The position numbers were made by a program, and so were the translations under genes. The notes under the pieces were generated by a model. That model did no database searches. It saw nothing but the letters and a program-made list of their open reading frames with translations, and was not told the DNA's origin. Below, in pieces: positions 45,600 to 54,724 of a stretch of DNA of 64,000 nt (positions are counted from its first letter, which is position 1; every line of letters begins with the position of its first letter). Origin of the DNA: Haladaptatus sp. ZSTT2 (lineage in GTDB: Archaea > Halobacteriota > Halobacteria > Halobacteriales > Halococcaceae). The DNA lies in NCBI RefSeq assembly GCF_037081775.1, contig NZ_JBAMHQ010000001.1, positions 1,426,001 to 1,490,000 on the forward strand, in the 5' to 3' direction.

Positions 45600-46877
45600 A
45601 TGATGAATGGTCACATGAAACAGAGTACCAAATCACAAGACCAGCCTGCTAGCACGCAGTCTCGACGACGATTCATGCAGGCTGCGGGTGCTGCAGGCCT
45701 CCTCTCGGTCGCTGGCTGCCTCGGCGGTGGCGGTGGTAGTGGTGGCGAAGGCACGCTTTCGATTCCCGGCCTCTACGACCAGAGTGGGCCGACCTCAGAC
45801 GTCGGTCGCCCGACCGCACTCGGCTCACGAGATGCGTTCAAATGGATTAACGAAGAGGGCATCATCGACCAAGAGATCAACCACAACGGGGTCGACTACG
45901 CCTACGACGTCGCGCAGGCAAATCAGCAGTACGACGAGTTTACCTCAGACGGGACGCCCCCAATCATCATTGGTTGGGGTACCGCAGACACCGAAGCGCT
46001 CGCGCCGAAAGTCGCCCGCGATAAGATTGTGTACATTTCGGCGTCCTACTCCGCGAAACTGCTCACGGAGGAAGCGCCGTACAACTTCTTCGGCAACTTA
46101 GACTACACGAGTCAGGCGCGTGCCCACCTGAAGTGGATTGCGGACAACGACCCCGACGGCAAAGTCGCGTTCATCTTCTCTAACACCTCGTTCGGGAAGG
46201 CACCCGTCGAAGGCGGGAAGGCATACGCAGAAGAGTTGGGCTTGGAGGTCGGCGACGACATCGACCTGCCGCTCACGGCGAACTCTGCGACGACGCAGCT
46301 TCGTAAGGCGAAGGACGACCAGATCGACTACCTCATCCACCAGAACACGGCCGCACCGATGCAGGTGTTGCTCAAAGACCGCCAGGACGTCTACCCAGAG
46401 GTCAACGTCATGGGGCTGACCTACACCGTAGACGAACTCCGCGTCCAAGAGTCACCGGAGACGTTCGAAGGCGTGCGCTACGCGAGTGGGTTCAAGACGT
46501 TCGCCGAGGTCATGGAAGGCAGCGGACAGGGTAAAGACGCCATCGAAGCCTCCTTCGAGCGCGAAGGCCGCGACATGGAAGACCCGGGCGTAGCGAACCT
46601 CAACTACGTCCGCGGCGTCATCCACGCGATGGTCGCCCTCAAAGGCATTCAGGAAGCCACCAACCTGGACTTAGACCCCTCGATGGGTGAGAACATCCGC
46701 TCTGCGATGTTCGAGATCAGCGACTGGGACGTGTTCGGCCTCGCAGAGCCGTTCACCTACGAAGAGGGCGACCGCCGCCCGACCATGACCGGTCGCATCT
46801 ACCAAGTCGAAGACGGCGAGATGAAGTTCGACTCGAAGGCCGAACTGCCCCGCCGCGACGACTGGATTGGCCTCTGA
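45600..46877 (+). CDS. ABC-importer substrate-binding lipoprotein (LivJ/K-like)
   Basis: 425 residues from ATG 45600, with AGGAG five bases upstream. Tat lipoprotein leader (SRRRFMQAAGAAGLLSVAGC) with a lipobox, then a glycine linker and a two-lobe periplasmic binding protein of type I fold: LSIPGLYDQSGPTSDVGRP, PPIIIGWGTADTEALAPK, DKIVYISASYS, and GLTYTVDEL are typical. Members bind branched-chain amino acids, amides or aromatic acids; the neighbours favour an organic acid. It is the first gene of an operon of six or more genes. Confidence 0.9.
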   Translation: MMNGHMKQSTKSQDQPASTQSRRRFMQAAGAAGLLSVAGCLGGGGGSGGEGTLSIPGLYDQSGPTSDVGRPTALGSRDAFKWINEEGIIDQEINHNGVDYAYDVAQANQQYDEFTSDGTPPIIIGWGTADTEALAPKVARDKIVYISASYSAKLLTEEAPYNFFGNLDYTSQARAHLKWIADNDPDGKVAFIFSNTSFGKAPVEGGKAYAEELGLEVGDDIDLPLTANSATTQLRKAKDDQIDYLIHQNTAAPMQVLLKDRQDVYPEVNVMGLTYTVDELRVQESPETFEGVRYASGFKTFAEVMEGSGQGKDAIEASFEREGRDMEDPGVANLNYVRGVIHAMVALKGIQEATNLDLDPSMGENIRSAMFEISDWDVFGLAEPFTYEEGDRRPTMTGRIYQVEDGEMKFDSKAELPRRDDWIGL

Positions 46878-46879
46878 CG

Positions 46880-47725
46880 ATGACGGCAAGCGAGGCAGAG
46901 ACGACAGACCGGGCCACAGAAACGGGGCCACCGCCAGTCGTCGAACTCGACAACGCAGAAATCGTCTACGACCGCCACTTCCTCGCCGTCCAAGGCGTCT
47001 CGATGGAAGCGAACGAAGGCGACATCATCGCACTCCTTGGCCCGAACGGCGCGGGCAAGAGTACCATCTTAAAGATGATTTCCGGCATCGGCCGCTCCGA
47101 GCGTGGCGAGGTGTCTCGCGGAGGCATCTACTTCGACGGCGAGGACGTGACCAACTTCGGGACGAACGAGATGGTCTCCCGCGGCGTGACCCACATCCTC
47201 GAAGGACGACGGTCGTTTCGCGACCTGACGGTCGAAGAGAACCTCCGTTGTGGCCTCTACCGACAGGGCCGCCGGTTGCGTTTCAGCGAGGACGACTACG
47301 AACTCGCGTTCTCGTATTTCCCGCAGTTACAGGAGATAATGAACCTGAAAGCGGGGTACGCAAGCGGTGGCGAACAGCAGATGCTCGTGATTGCACGCGC
47401 GTTGCTCCACCGGCCGCGACTCCTCTTGCTCGATGAGCCATCGCTCGGCCTCGCGCCGAAACTGGTGCGCGACATCTTCGAGACGCTCAAAGAAATCAAC
47501 GAAAAGGAGAACATCACGATGGTCATCGCAGACCAGAACGCCAAACGCACCCTCGATATCGCAGACTATGGCTATGTTATGGAAAACGGGCAAATCGAGC
47601 TTCACGACCCAGCAGACAGCCTCAAGAACCGCGAGGAAATCAAGGAGTTCTACCTCGGCACGAGTCGTGAGGAAGGGCGGTATACGGACATCCGCCACTA
47701 CAAGATTCGCAAGCGGTGGACCTGA
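46880..47725 (+). CDS. ABC-importer ATPase, LivF type
   Basis: 281 residues from ATG 46880, two bases after the binding-protein stop. GPNGAGKST (Walker A), ASGGEQQML (signature, normally LSGGQ), LLLLDEPSLGLAP (Walker B) and MVIADQNAKRTL (switch His replaced by Gln/Asn region) are in order. The C-terminal 40 residues (KEFYLGTSREEGRYTD) extend beyond most LivF proteins. It powers uptake through the two permeases LivH and LivM encoded downstream. Confidence 0.88.
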   Translation: MTASEAETTDRATETGPPPVVELDNAEIVYDRHFLAVQGVSMEANEGDIIALLGPNGAGKSTILKMISGIGRSERGEVSRGGIYFDGEDVTNFGTNEMVSRGVTHILEGRRSFRDLTVEENLRCGLYRQGRRLRFSEDDYELAFSYFPQLQEIMNLKAGYASGGEQQMLVIARALLHRPRLLLLDEPSLGLAPKLVRDIFETLKEINEKENITMVIADQNAKRTLDIADYGYVMENGQIELHDPADSLKNREEIKEFYLGTSREEGRYTDIRHYKIRKRWT

Positions 47726-47738
47726 TGGGAGGTGACTC

Positions 47739-48554
47739 GTGAGCAACTCAACGTTCGACGTGCGAGGCGGCCCACCAGTTCCCCCGGAGGAAGCCGCCCT
47801 CGGCTGTAAGGGCATCACCAAAACCTTCGGCGCGGTCACGGCCGTAGACGACGTCACCATCTCCATCCAGAAAGGCGAGTGGGTGTCGATTGTCGGCCCG
47901 AACGGCGCGGGCAAGACAAGCCTGCTCAACGTCATCAACGGGTTTTACGAGCCAGACCCCGGCGGACAGGTGTTCCTCGATGGGCAGGACGTGACGGACA
48001 TGAAGTCCTACCAGCGGGCGCGCCACGGCCTCGGGCGGACGTTCCAAGGCCTCGAACTGTTCGAGAGCGAAGACGTCATCGAGAACGTCATCACGGTCAA
48101 GTCAATCAGCCGTCGCCCCAACCTACTTGAGGCGATGTTGTTCTACTGGCGCGGCCGGGACATCGAGGAGAAAAATATGCGCGAGGTCGAGGAGATTATC
48201 GACTATCTCGAACTCTGGGAGTATCGCCACAGCCCGATTTCGAGCCTCCCGCTTGGCATTCGTCGGCGGGTAGATTTGGCCCGGGCGCTCGCGCTCGACC
48301 CGGACGTGATCCTCTTAGACGAGGCCATGAGCGGCCTCACCTTCGAGGAGAAGTACGACATGGTGCGCTTTCTGACCGACCTCTACGAAGAGCGCGGCCT
48401 GACCGTCGTGATGATCGAACACGACCTCGAAGTCGTCACTGACGTTTCAGACCGGATGATCGTGCTCCAAGAGGGTGCGGTCATCGCCCGTGGGCCGCCA
48501 GAGGCGGTCACCGCAGACTCGCTCGTCGCAGAAGTGTACACGGGGGTTGAGTGA
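47739..48554 (+). CDS. ABC-importer ATPase, LivG type
   Basis: 271 residues from GTG 47739, preceded by GGAGGTG (47730s). GPNGAGKTS (Walker A), the LivG-type NVINGFYEPDPGG, GRTFQGLELFE, and DVILLDEAMSGL (Walker B) are seen. The signature reads SSLPLGIRRRVDLARAL rather than LSGGQ; the LPLG-RRVDLARA and EEKYDMVRF lines resemble the ATPase paired with AMP-binding ligases in organic-acid importers. Its TGA overlaps the ligase ATG (TGATG). Confidence 0.87.
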   Translation: MSNSTFDVRGGPPVPPEEAALGCKGITKTFGAVTAVDDVTISIQKGEWVSIVGPNGAGKTSLLNVINGFYEPDPGGQVFLDGQDVTDMKSYQRARHGLGRTFQGLELFESEDVIENVITVKSISRRPNLLEAMLFYWRGRDIEEKNMREVEEIIDYLELWEYRHSPISSLPLGIRRRVDLARALALDPDVILLDEAMSGLTFEEKYDMVRFLTDLYEERGLTVVMIEHDLEVVTDVSDRMIVLQEGAVIARGPPEAVTADSLVAEVYTGVE

Positions 48555-50584
48555 TGGCCCAAGACGAACTCTCGACCGGCGTGAGCGTAGACCGCGTGGC
48601 GAGCGCGCCCGAAGGCGACATCGACATCGTCTCAGACCGCTCGCTGCCCGAAATTCTGTTAGACCACGTCGCAAAACACGGCGACGATATCGCGCTTCGC
48701 TGGAAGCAGTTCGGCATCTGGCAAGAGTTCAACTGGACGGCCTACTACGACCGCGTCCGGTGGTTTGCCCTCGGCTTAGAGGAGTACGGCTTCGGTGAAG
48801 GCGACGTGCTGTTCACGATTGGCTACAACCGCCCCCACCAGCTGTGGGCGTGGCTTGGCGCACAGTCGCTCGGCGGGATGGCCGCGCCGAACTATCAGGA
48901 CATGCTCCCCGAGGAAATCGGGAAGCAACTTGACCTGCTTCGCCCGCGCATCGTGTTCGCAGAAGACCAGGAGATGGTCGATAAGGTGCTCTCGGTCGCA
49001 GACGACGCACCCGGCTTAGAGACCATCATCTACCGCGACGAACGCGGGATGTTCCGCTACGAGCAGGACGACCCGAACATCGTCAGCTACGCGGAGGTAG
49101 AAGCCCGCGGACGCGAGCGCTTAGAAAACGGCGAGGTCGATAGCGATTACGTCGCAGAGCGCATCCGCGCTATCGACCCAAACACGCCCGCAATGCTCTC
49201 GCCGACGAGTGGGACGACGGGCACGCCAAAGCGGGTGCAACTGTCGCACTTCAACTTCGTGAATCTCGCGAACGCGGCCATCGAAATCGACCCACTCCCC
49301 AAAGAGTCGGACTACTTCTCGTACCTGCCGATGGCGTGGGTTGGCGAACAGATGATTCTCATCGCCGCCGCGTTCGTCGGCGGGTGGACGGCCAACTTCC
49401 CCGAACAGAAGGAGACCGAACGCGAAGACCTCCGCGAGATTGGCCCGGAAATCATCTTCTCGTCGCCGCGCACCTACGAGGCGTGGGTCGCAGACATCAA
49501 GGCGAAAATCGAGAACACCACGCGACTGAAGCGCTGGACCTACGAGAAGGCGATGGCCATTGGCCAGGAATATACAGAATACATCACCGGCGAGAAGGCA
49601 GGCGAGACACCGCCTGCGACGCTGCGGGCGAAAAACTGGCTCGCCTACTGGCTGGCCTACCGCCCGATTCTCGACAAAATCGGGCTGAAACGCGCGAAAA
49701 ACGTCTACACCGGTGGCGGTCCGCTCGGTGAAGAGCACTTCGAATACTACCACGCCCTCGGCGTACGCCTCAAACAGATTTGGGGCCAGTCGGAGGTGTG
49801 TGGATTCGTGACGATGCACCGCGACGGCGACATTCAGGCCGACACCGTTGGCCAAGTGTTCCCGAACGTCGAAGTCGGACTCACCCCCGGTGGCGAACTC
49901 GTCGTTCGCGGCCCTGTGGTTACCTCGGGGTACTACAACCAGCCAGAGAAGACGGCCTCGGCCATCGAAGACGGCTGGCTCCACACCGACGATTTCGGCG
50001 ACATCACCGAAGACGGCCACGTCAAGGTGTTCGACCGGATGGACGACGTGCTCGAACTCGCAGACGGGACGGCAATCGCTCCCATCAGCGTCGAGACGAA
50101 GCTCAAGTTCAACCCGTACATCAAAGAGGCGATGGTCGTCGGTGACGGCCGCGACTACCTCGCGGCGGTGCTCAACATCCGCTTTGACAACGTCGCAGAG
50201 TGGGCAGACCAGCGTGACATCCAGTACGCTGGCTACCGCGACCTCACCCAGAAACCCGAGGTACTGGACCTCATCACGGGCGTGGTCGAGGAGACCAACG
50301 CCCGCTTGGAAGGCAACGAGATTCGAAAGTTCATCGTCCTGTTCAAGGAGTTCGACCCCGACGACGGCGAACTCACCCGGACGGGGAAGATTCGCCGCCA
50401 GGTCGTTGGCGAACGCTACGCCTCGCTCGTGGAGGACATCTACAGCGACAAAGAAGACTGTGAAATCGACATCACCATCACGTATCAGGACGGCCGCGAG
50501 ACGCGCGAACACGGCGAAATGGCGATTATCGACCTCGACACAGTTGACGAGGAAGAGGTTGCAGCAGACGGAGGGACGGAATAA
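48554..50584 (+). CDS. AMP-forming acyl-CoA ligase embedded in importer operon
   Basis: 676 residues from ATG 48554, overlapping the LivG stop; GTG 48551 is an alternative. The adenylation motif is SPTSGTTGTPKRVQLSH, followed by YLPMAWVGEQM, YTGGGPLGEE, WGQSEVCGF and GWLHTDDFGDI (Asp that binds AMP ribose) and a C-terminal lysine region LTRTGKIRRQ. It is of the long-chain or aromatic ligase type, larger than PaaK. Its substrate should be what the importer brings in. Its position between ATPases and permeases suggests import coupled to CoA activation. Confidence 0.88.
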   Translation: MAQDELSTGVSVDRVASAPEGDIDIVSDRSLPEILLDHVAKHGDDIALRWKQFGIWQEFNWTAYYDRVRWFALGLEEYGFGEGDVLFTIGYNRPHQLWAWLGAQSLGGMAAPNYQDMLPEEIGKQLDLLRPRIVFAEDQEMVDKVLSVADDAPGLETIIYRDERGMFRYEQDDPNIVSYAEVEARGRERLENGEVDSDYVAERIRAIDPNTPAMLSPTSGTTGTPKRVQLSHFNFVNLANAAIEIDPLPKESDYFSYLPMAWVGEQMILIAAAFVGGWTANFPEQKETEREDLREIGPEIIFSSPRTYEAWVADIKAKIENTTRLKRWTYEKAMAIGQEYTEYITGEKAGETPPATLRAKNWLAYWLAYRPILDKIGLKRAKNVYTGGGPLGEEHFEYYHALGVRLKQIWGQSEVCGFVTMHRDGDIQADTVGQVFPNVEVGLTPGGELVVRGPVVTSGYYNQPEKTASAIEDGWLHTDDFGDITEDGHVKVFDRMDDVLELADGTAIAPISVETKLKFNPYIKEAMVVGDGRDYLAAVLNIRFDNVAEWADQRDIQYAGYRDLTQKPEVLDLITGVVEETNARLEGNEIRKFIVLFKEFDPDDGELTRTGKIRRQVVGERYASLVEDIYSDKEDCEIDITITYQDGRETREHGEMAIIDLDTVDEEEVAADGGTE

Positions 50585-51519
50585 TGGTTGACGTTCCTGC
50601 CCTGTTCGCGACGCTCGTCGCGGGCGTCGGCATCGGCGCAATCTACGCGCTCGTCGCGATGGGCTTTTCGCTCATCTACAAAGTGACGGGCGTGCTCAAC
50701 TTCGCCCAAGGCCAACTCGCGCTCGTCGGGGCGTACTTCGTCGCGATTTTCGCCGCTCCGAGCATCATCTGGTTCGTCCCCGCAGGGGTACTCCCGACGC
50801 TCGGTGGCGTCGTCGCGCTCGTCGCGACCATCCTCGTCGGCGTGCTGCTTGGCGTGCTGTTAGAGCGGGCCATCTTCCGATTCTTCATCGGAGAACCCGT
50901 GCTGTCGGTGATTATCGTCACCCTCGCGTTGGGTGGCATCTTCAGCGGCTTCATCCAGTTCCTCGTCGGCCCGAACTTCCGCGCCTACCCGGAGGCGATA
51001 TTACCAAACTGGAGCGTGCCGCTCCCGTTCGGGACGGAGATTGGCGGGCCGTTCGCCATCGGCGTCGTGCTCTCGCTGGTCGTTGTCATCGCGCTCATGG
51101 TGTTCTTCCGGTACACCGTCACGGGGTCGATTCTCCGGGCGGCGTCCTCAGACCAGCAAGCGGCGATGGCGCTCGGCGTCTCCATCGAGCGGACGATTAT
51201 CATCGCGTGGACGCTCTCGATTACGATTACCGCAATCGGAGGCATCCTGCTCGCCATGGCGAACGGCGGGGCTGGCTTCGCCATCGAAACCACGGGCATC
51301 ATCATCCTCGTGGCGGTGGTGTTTGGCGGGCTTGACAGCGTTCCGGGGGCGTTCCTCGGGGCGATTGTCGTTGGCCTGCTGCGGGAACTCGGGCGCTTTT
51401 ACGTCGAGGATTTCGTCGGCGCAGGGTTCGCAGAAATCCTGCCGCTCATCTTCCTGCTGTTCATCATCGTCGTGAAACCGTACGGCCTGTTCGGCACCGA
51501 ACGCATCGAGAGAATCTAA
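50584..51519 (+). CDS. livH: ABC-importer permease LivH type
   Basis: 311 residues, about eight membrane helices; ATG 50584 overlaps the ligase stop (TAATG). IYALVAMGFSLIYKVTGVLNFAQG is the LivH hallmark, followed by AMALGVSIERTI and GGLDSVPGAFLGAIVVG in the coupling region for the ATPases. It forms the membrane channel with LivM. Confidence 0.9.
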   Translation: MVDVPALFATLVAGVGIGAIYALVAMGFSLIYKVTGVLNFAQGQLALVGAYFVAIFAAPSIIWFVPAGVLPTLGGVVALVATILVGVLLGVLLERAIFRFFIGEPVLSVIIVTLALGGIFSGFIQFLVGPNFRAYPEAILPNWSVPLPFGTEIGGPFAIGVVLSLVVVIALMVFFRYTVTGSILRAASSDQQAAMALGVSIERTIIIAWTLSITITAIGGILLAMANGGAGFAIETTGIIILVAVVFGGLDSVPGAFLGAIVVGLLRELGRFYVEDFVGAGFAEILPLIFLLFIIVVKPYGLFGTERIERI

Positions 51520-51522
51520 CCC

Positions 51523-51588
51523 ATGTACGAACTCAACACACATCGGTCGCTCGTTTCCACCGCGGAGGTGTCGAATGCCCTGCGGTGA
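51523..51588 (+). other. Small open frame in livH-livM spacer
   Basis: MYELNTHRSLVSTAEVSNALR, 21 residues, begins four bases after livH and overlaps the livM start by 14 bases. It could be a leader peptide, or chance. Only its position speaks for it. Confidence 0.25.
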
Positions 51589-52606
51589 GTACTTCACGGA
51601 CTACGGGTCGCGGATGGGACTGTTTCGCTGGCGCACCCAGCGAATCGCCCTCGTGTTCGGCCTGCCGATTCCGTTCCTCCTCCCGTTCGTGATAGGTGGG
51701 GGGACGCTCAATCTGTTCGCCCAGATTTACATCTTTGCGATTGCCGTCCTCGGCTTGAACGTCATTCTCGGCTACGCCGGGGAAATCGTGCTCGCACAGG
51801 GGGCGTTCATGGCAATCGGGGCGTACAGCACCTCGCGGATGCTCGGGACGGGCGCTGGCTTACTGCCCGCCATGATCGTCGGTGGCATCATCGCCGCGGG
51901 CGTGTCGGTGGCCTTTGGCCTCCCCGCAGTTCGCGTCAAAGGCTTCTACATCGCCATCTCGACGCTCGCCCTGCAGTTCATCGCCGAGTGGTTCTTCCTG
52001 AACGACAAGGCGGCGTTCATCCACGGGGGCGTCCAGCAGACTGTTCCCGTAGACGTGGGCCTCCTCGGGAGTTTCATTCGGATTAGCTCGCGGACGGACA
52101 TCTACTTCCTCGCGCTCATCTCGATGCTGGTGTTCGCGTTGCTGTCACTCAACTTCAGTCGAACGGGTATCGGGCGGTCGTTCCGTGCGGTCCACGAAAA
52201 CGACCTCGCTGCGGCCGTCCTCGGCATCAACGTGTTCCGCAACAAGCTGCTCGCGTTCGCCATCGGCGGGTTCATGATTGGCTTTTCGGGCGGCCTCTAC
52301 GCCGTCTTGATTGGCTTCTTAGACCCGAGTTTCTTCACCATCGAACTGACGCTCCAACACTACGTCATGCTCCTGTTCGGGGGGCTTGGCCGCGTCTGGG
52401 GCGCGCTGCTCGGCGTGGCGATGGTGGCGATTCTCCTCGACAACCTCCAGGAGTTCTTCAACACCTACGCACCCGACGCGACGTCGCTGATTCCGGTCAT
52501 CTTCGGAGCCATCATCATCGTCGTGCTCGCCGTCGAGCCAAAGGGGGTGTTGGCTGCGCTCGGCCAACTCAAAGAATACCTGCGCAAGTGGCCATACGCC
52601 TATTAG
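51575..52606 (+). CDS. livM: ABC-importer permease LivM type
   Basis: 343 residues from ATG 51575, with GGAGGTG 8 bases upstream. About nine helices, with NVILGYAGEIVLAQGAFMAIGAYS and GIGRSFRAVHENDLAAAVLGIN (EAA-like loop) and LFGGLGRVWGALLG. It completes the importer. The first 14 residues (MPCGEYFTDYGSRM) are polar; the alternative start Met14 would fit shorter family members. Confidence 0.88.
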   Translation: MPCGEYFTDYGSRMGLFRWRTQRIALVFGLPIPFLLPFVIGGGTLNLFAQIYIFAIAVLGLNVILGYAGEIVLAQGAFMAIGAYSTSRMLGTGAGLLPAMIVGGIIAAGVSVAFGLPAVRVKGFYIAISTLALQFIAEWFFLNDKAAFIHGGVQQTVPVDVGLLGSFIRISSRTDIYFLALISMLVFALLSLNFSRTGIGRSFRAVHENDLAAAVLGINVFRNKLLAFAIGGFMIGFSGGLYAVLIGFLDPSFFTIELTLQHYVMLLFGGLGRVWGALLGVAMVAILLDNLQEFFNTYAPDATSLIPVIFGAIIIVVLAVEPKGVLAALGQLKEYLRKWPYAY

Positions 52607-52628
52607 CGGATGGCCACAATCTGAGCGC

Positions 52629-53027
52629 ATGAATCGGACGCAAACCGCCCGCTCTCTTCTCGATAGTTTGCCGTTTCACGAAGCCCACGGCATCGAAATC
52701 GTCGAGGTGACCGAAGACACCGCGACGACGCGCATCCCCTTTTCTGACGACCTCGTTGGCAACCCGGACGTGCCCGCCATCCACGGCGGCGTCCTCGCCG
52801 CGCTCGTCGACCTGACCGGCGCGGCGCTGTTCGTCGGAAACCTCGGGCGCTACACCCCGACCATCGACATGCGCATCGACTATCTCACTCACGCCGGAGC
52901 GGAGACGCTCGTCGGCACCGCCACCCGCGTCCGCGAAGGCGAGTCGATTGGCGTCGCGGACATCGAGATTCGCGCCGGAGACACGGTGTGTGCCGCCGGG
53001 ATGGGCACGTACAAGCTCTCGACATGA
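52629..53027 (+). CDS. PaaI-type hotdog thioesterase
   Basis: 132 residues, single hotdog fold. FHEAHGIEIVEVTEDT, AIHGGVLAALVDLTGAALFVG (helix with the active-site HGG) and TIDMRIDYLTHA are PaaI family marks. It hydrolyses aryl- or acyl-CoA, perhaps to free CoA from dead-end intermediates of the pathway encoded around it. Starts ATG 52629, shortly after LivM; its stop overlaps the amidohydrolase start (ATGA). Confidence 0.85.
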   Translation: MNRTQTARSLLDSLPFHEAHGIEIVEVTEDTATTRIPFSDDLVGNPDVPAIHGGVLAALVDLTGAALFVGNLGRYTPTIDMRIDYLTHAGAETLVGTATRVREGESIGVADIEIRAGDTVCAAGMGTYKLST

Positions 53028-53857
53028 CGTTCGCCCCCGCAACCGACGCCCACGTCCACCTGATGCCAGACAGCCTGATGACCGCCATCCGCGGGGCGCT
53101 GTACGACGCCGCCGAGTGGGAAATCGACCACCCGACCGACCGCGAGACGATGGAGGCAGAACTCACCGCAGAAGGCGTCGCAAAATACATCGCGCTTCCT
53201 TACGCCCACAAACCTGAGATTGCGGCCGAGTTAAACGACTGGGTGCTCGCCCAGTGTGCGAACTCTGAAATGGCTGTGCCGTTCGCCACCGTCCACGGCG
53301 ACGACGAGGTTGGCGAAGTCGTCAAAAGAGCGTTCGAGAAGGGCGCACGCGGCCTCAAGTTCCAGTGTCCGGTGCAGGGTTGTGGCCCCGCAGACCCCCG
53401 GCTCGACCCGGCGTTTGAACTGGCTGCCGAATACGACCGGCCCATCATGTTCCACGCCGGCACCGCACCGATGTTCCGCGACAACCCCGCCGTTGGCTTC
53501 GACCAGTTCGTCCAGTTCGTCGAGACCTACCCCGAGGTACGCGCGTGCTGTGCGCACATGGGCACCTACGACCACGAGGCGTTCATCGAGTGCGCCCGCG
53601 AGAACGAACAGGTGTTCTTGGACACGACCGTCGCCATGTCCGCCTCCGCACCCGAGTACATGGACTTCGACCCGGCGGTGATTGACGACGACGTGTTCGA
53701 AGACCTTGCTGGCTCGATCATGTACGGCTCTGACTACCCGAACATTCCGTATTCCTACGAAGACGAGCGGACGCACCTGCTCTCGCGTGACCTTTCAGCA
53801 GAAGCGTTCGAGCAGTTGTTCCGCGGGGCGGCAGAACGGTTTTTGGGGGAAAATTAA
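53024..53857 (+). CDS. Amidohydrolase family 2 (ACMSD-like) protein
   Basis: 277 residues from ATG 53024. TDAHVHLMPD near the start gives the HxH metal site; MFHAGTAPM the next histidine, CAHMGTYDHEAF another, and GSDYPNIPY the last aspartate. These residues define metal-dependent TIM-barrel hydrolases or decarboxylases of the ACMSD type. It may hydrolyse or decarboxylate a ring-cleavage product. Overlaps the thioesterase gene by four bases and is probably in the same transcript. Confidence 0.85.
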   Translation: MTFAPATDAHVHLMPDSLMTAIRGALYDAAEWEIDHPTDRETMEAELTAEGVAKYIALPYAHKPEIAAELNDWVLAQCANSEMAVPFATVHGDDEVGEVVKRAFEKGARGLKFQCPVQGCGPADPRLDPAFELAAEYDRPIMFHAGTAPMFRDNPAVGFDQFVQFVETYPEVRACCAHMGTYDHEAFIECARENEQVFLDTTVAMSASAPEYMDFDPAVIDDDVFEDLAGSIMYGSDYPNIPYSYEDERTHLLSRDLSAEAFEQLFRGAAERFLGEN

Positions 53858-54669
53858 TCTCGCGTCCGGGGCTGGGTGCCGGTGAACTCGCGCGGTTTCA
53901 GTTCTTCGCGTTTGAGGAAGGCGTTTGCGCGTTCGGTGAACTCGTCTGAGGCCCAGACGTTCGCGGTCATATCGCGGGCCATCTCCTCTGCGAGCAGGCC
54001 GAAGTTCGTCCACGGTTTGAGGATGGTTTTGATGGTGCGGTAGGCTTGCGGGCTTTTTGTATCCACAATCGTTTGGAGCAGTTCCACGGCGTGCGCTTCT
54101 GCGTCGCCGTCTTCGACCACGCGGTTGATGAGGCCGATTCGCTCTGCTTCCGGCGCGGAGAGGAGCGACCCGGTGAGAAGCATCTCGCGGGCGCGTTTCT
54201 CGCCAACGATGAGCGGCAAGAGTTGGACGCCGCCGCCTGCAGCAGTCGAGCCGACGCCAACTTCCGGCTGGCCAAAGCGCGCAGAGCGCCCGGCGACGAT
54301 GAGGTCACAGCCCATCACGAGTTCGTTGCCGCCCGCGACGCAGGTGCCTTCGATGGCGGCGACGGCGGGCTTGCCCGTGTCTCTGAGCATGTCGATGGCC
54401 TCGAAGTAGGTGGTGAGCCAGCGCGCGCCCTCTTCGAAGGTGAGGCCGTTCAGTTCGCCCAAGTCAGCCCCGGCACAGAAGGTATCGCTTGAGGAGGTGA
54501 GGAGAATCCCTTGGACGGACGAATCCTGATCTGCGCGGTCGAACGCGTCGTACAGTTCGAGGACCATCCGCTCGTCTAGGACATTGTGGCGCTCCGGGTT
54601 GTCGAGACGGATGACGGCGAGGCGGTCATCGTCGGCGTGCAGCTCGTACACGATTCGCTCGTAAGACAT
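53854..54669 (-). CDS. Enoyl-CoA hydratase/isomerase family protein
   Basis: 271 residues from ATG 54667-54669 (MSYERIVYELHADDD). The crotonase fold is marked by FCAGADLGEL (oxyanion hole), EGTCVAGGNELVMGCDLIV (second oxyanion-hole Gly and catalytic Glu of the GGNE motif) and FGQPEVGVG (second Glu). The C-terminus (SPQAYRTIKTILKPW) is the helical trimer part. Hydrates 2-enoyl-CoA, or cleaves a ring ketone as BadI does. Convergent with the amidohydrolase gene, overlapping its end by four bases; divergent from the SDR gene. Confidence 0.88.
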   Translation of the reverse strand: MSYERIVYELHADDDRLAVIRLDNPERHNVLDERMVLELYDAFDRADQDSSVQGILLTSSSDTFCAGADLGELNGLTFEEGARWLTTYFEAIDMLRDTGKPAVAAIEGTCVAGGNELVMGCDLIVAGRSARFGQPEVGVGSTAAGGGVQLLPLIVGEKRAREMLLTGSLLSAPEAERIGLINRVVEDGDAEAHAVELLQTIVDTKSPQAYRTIKTILKPWTNFGLLAEEMARDMTANVWASDEFTERANAFLKREELKPREFTGTQPRTRD

Positions 54670-54724
54670 GGGAAATGCAAACACACCCCAATAGTATAAC
54701 TCCTCTGCGGGAGTCGATTTCAGC

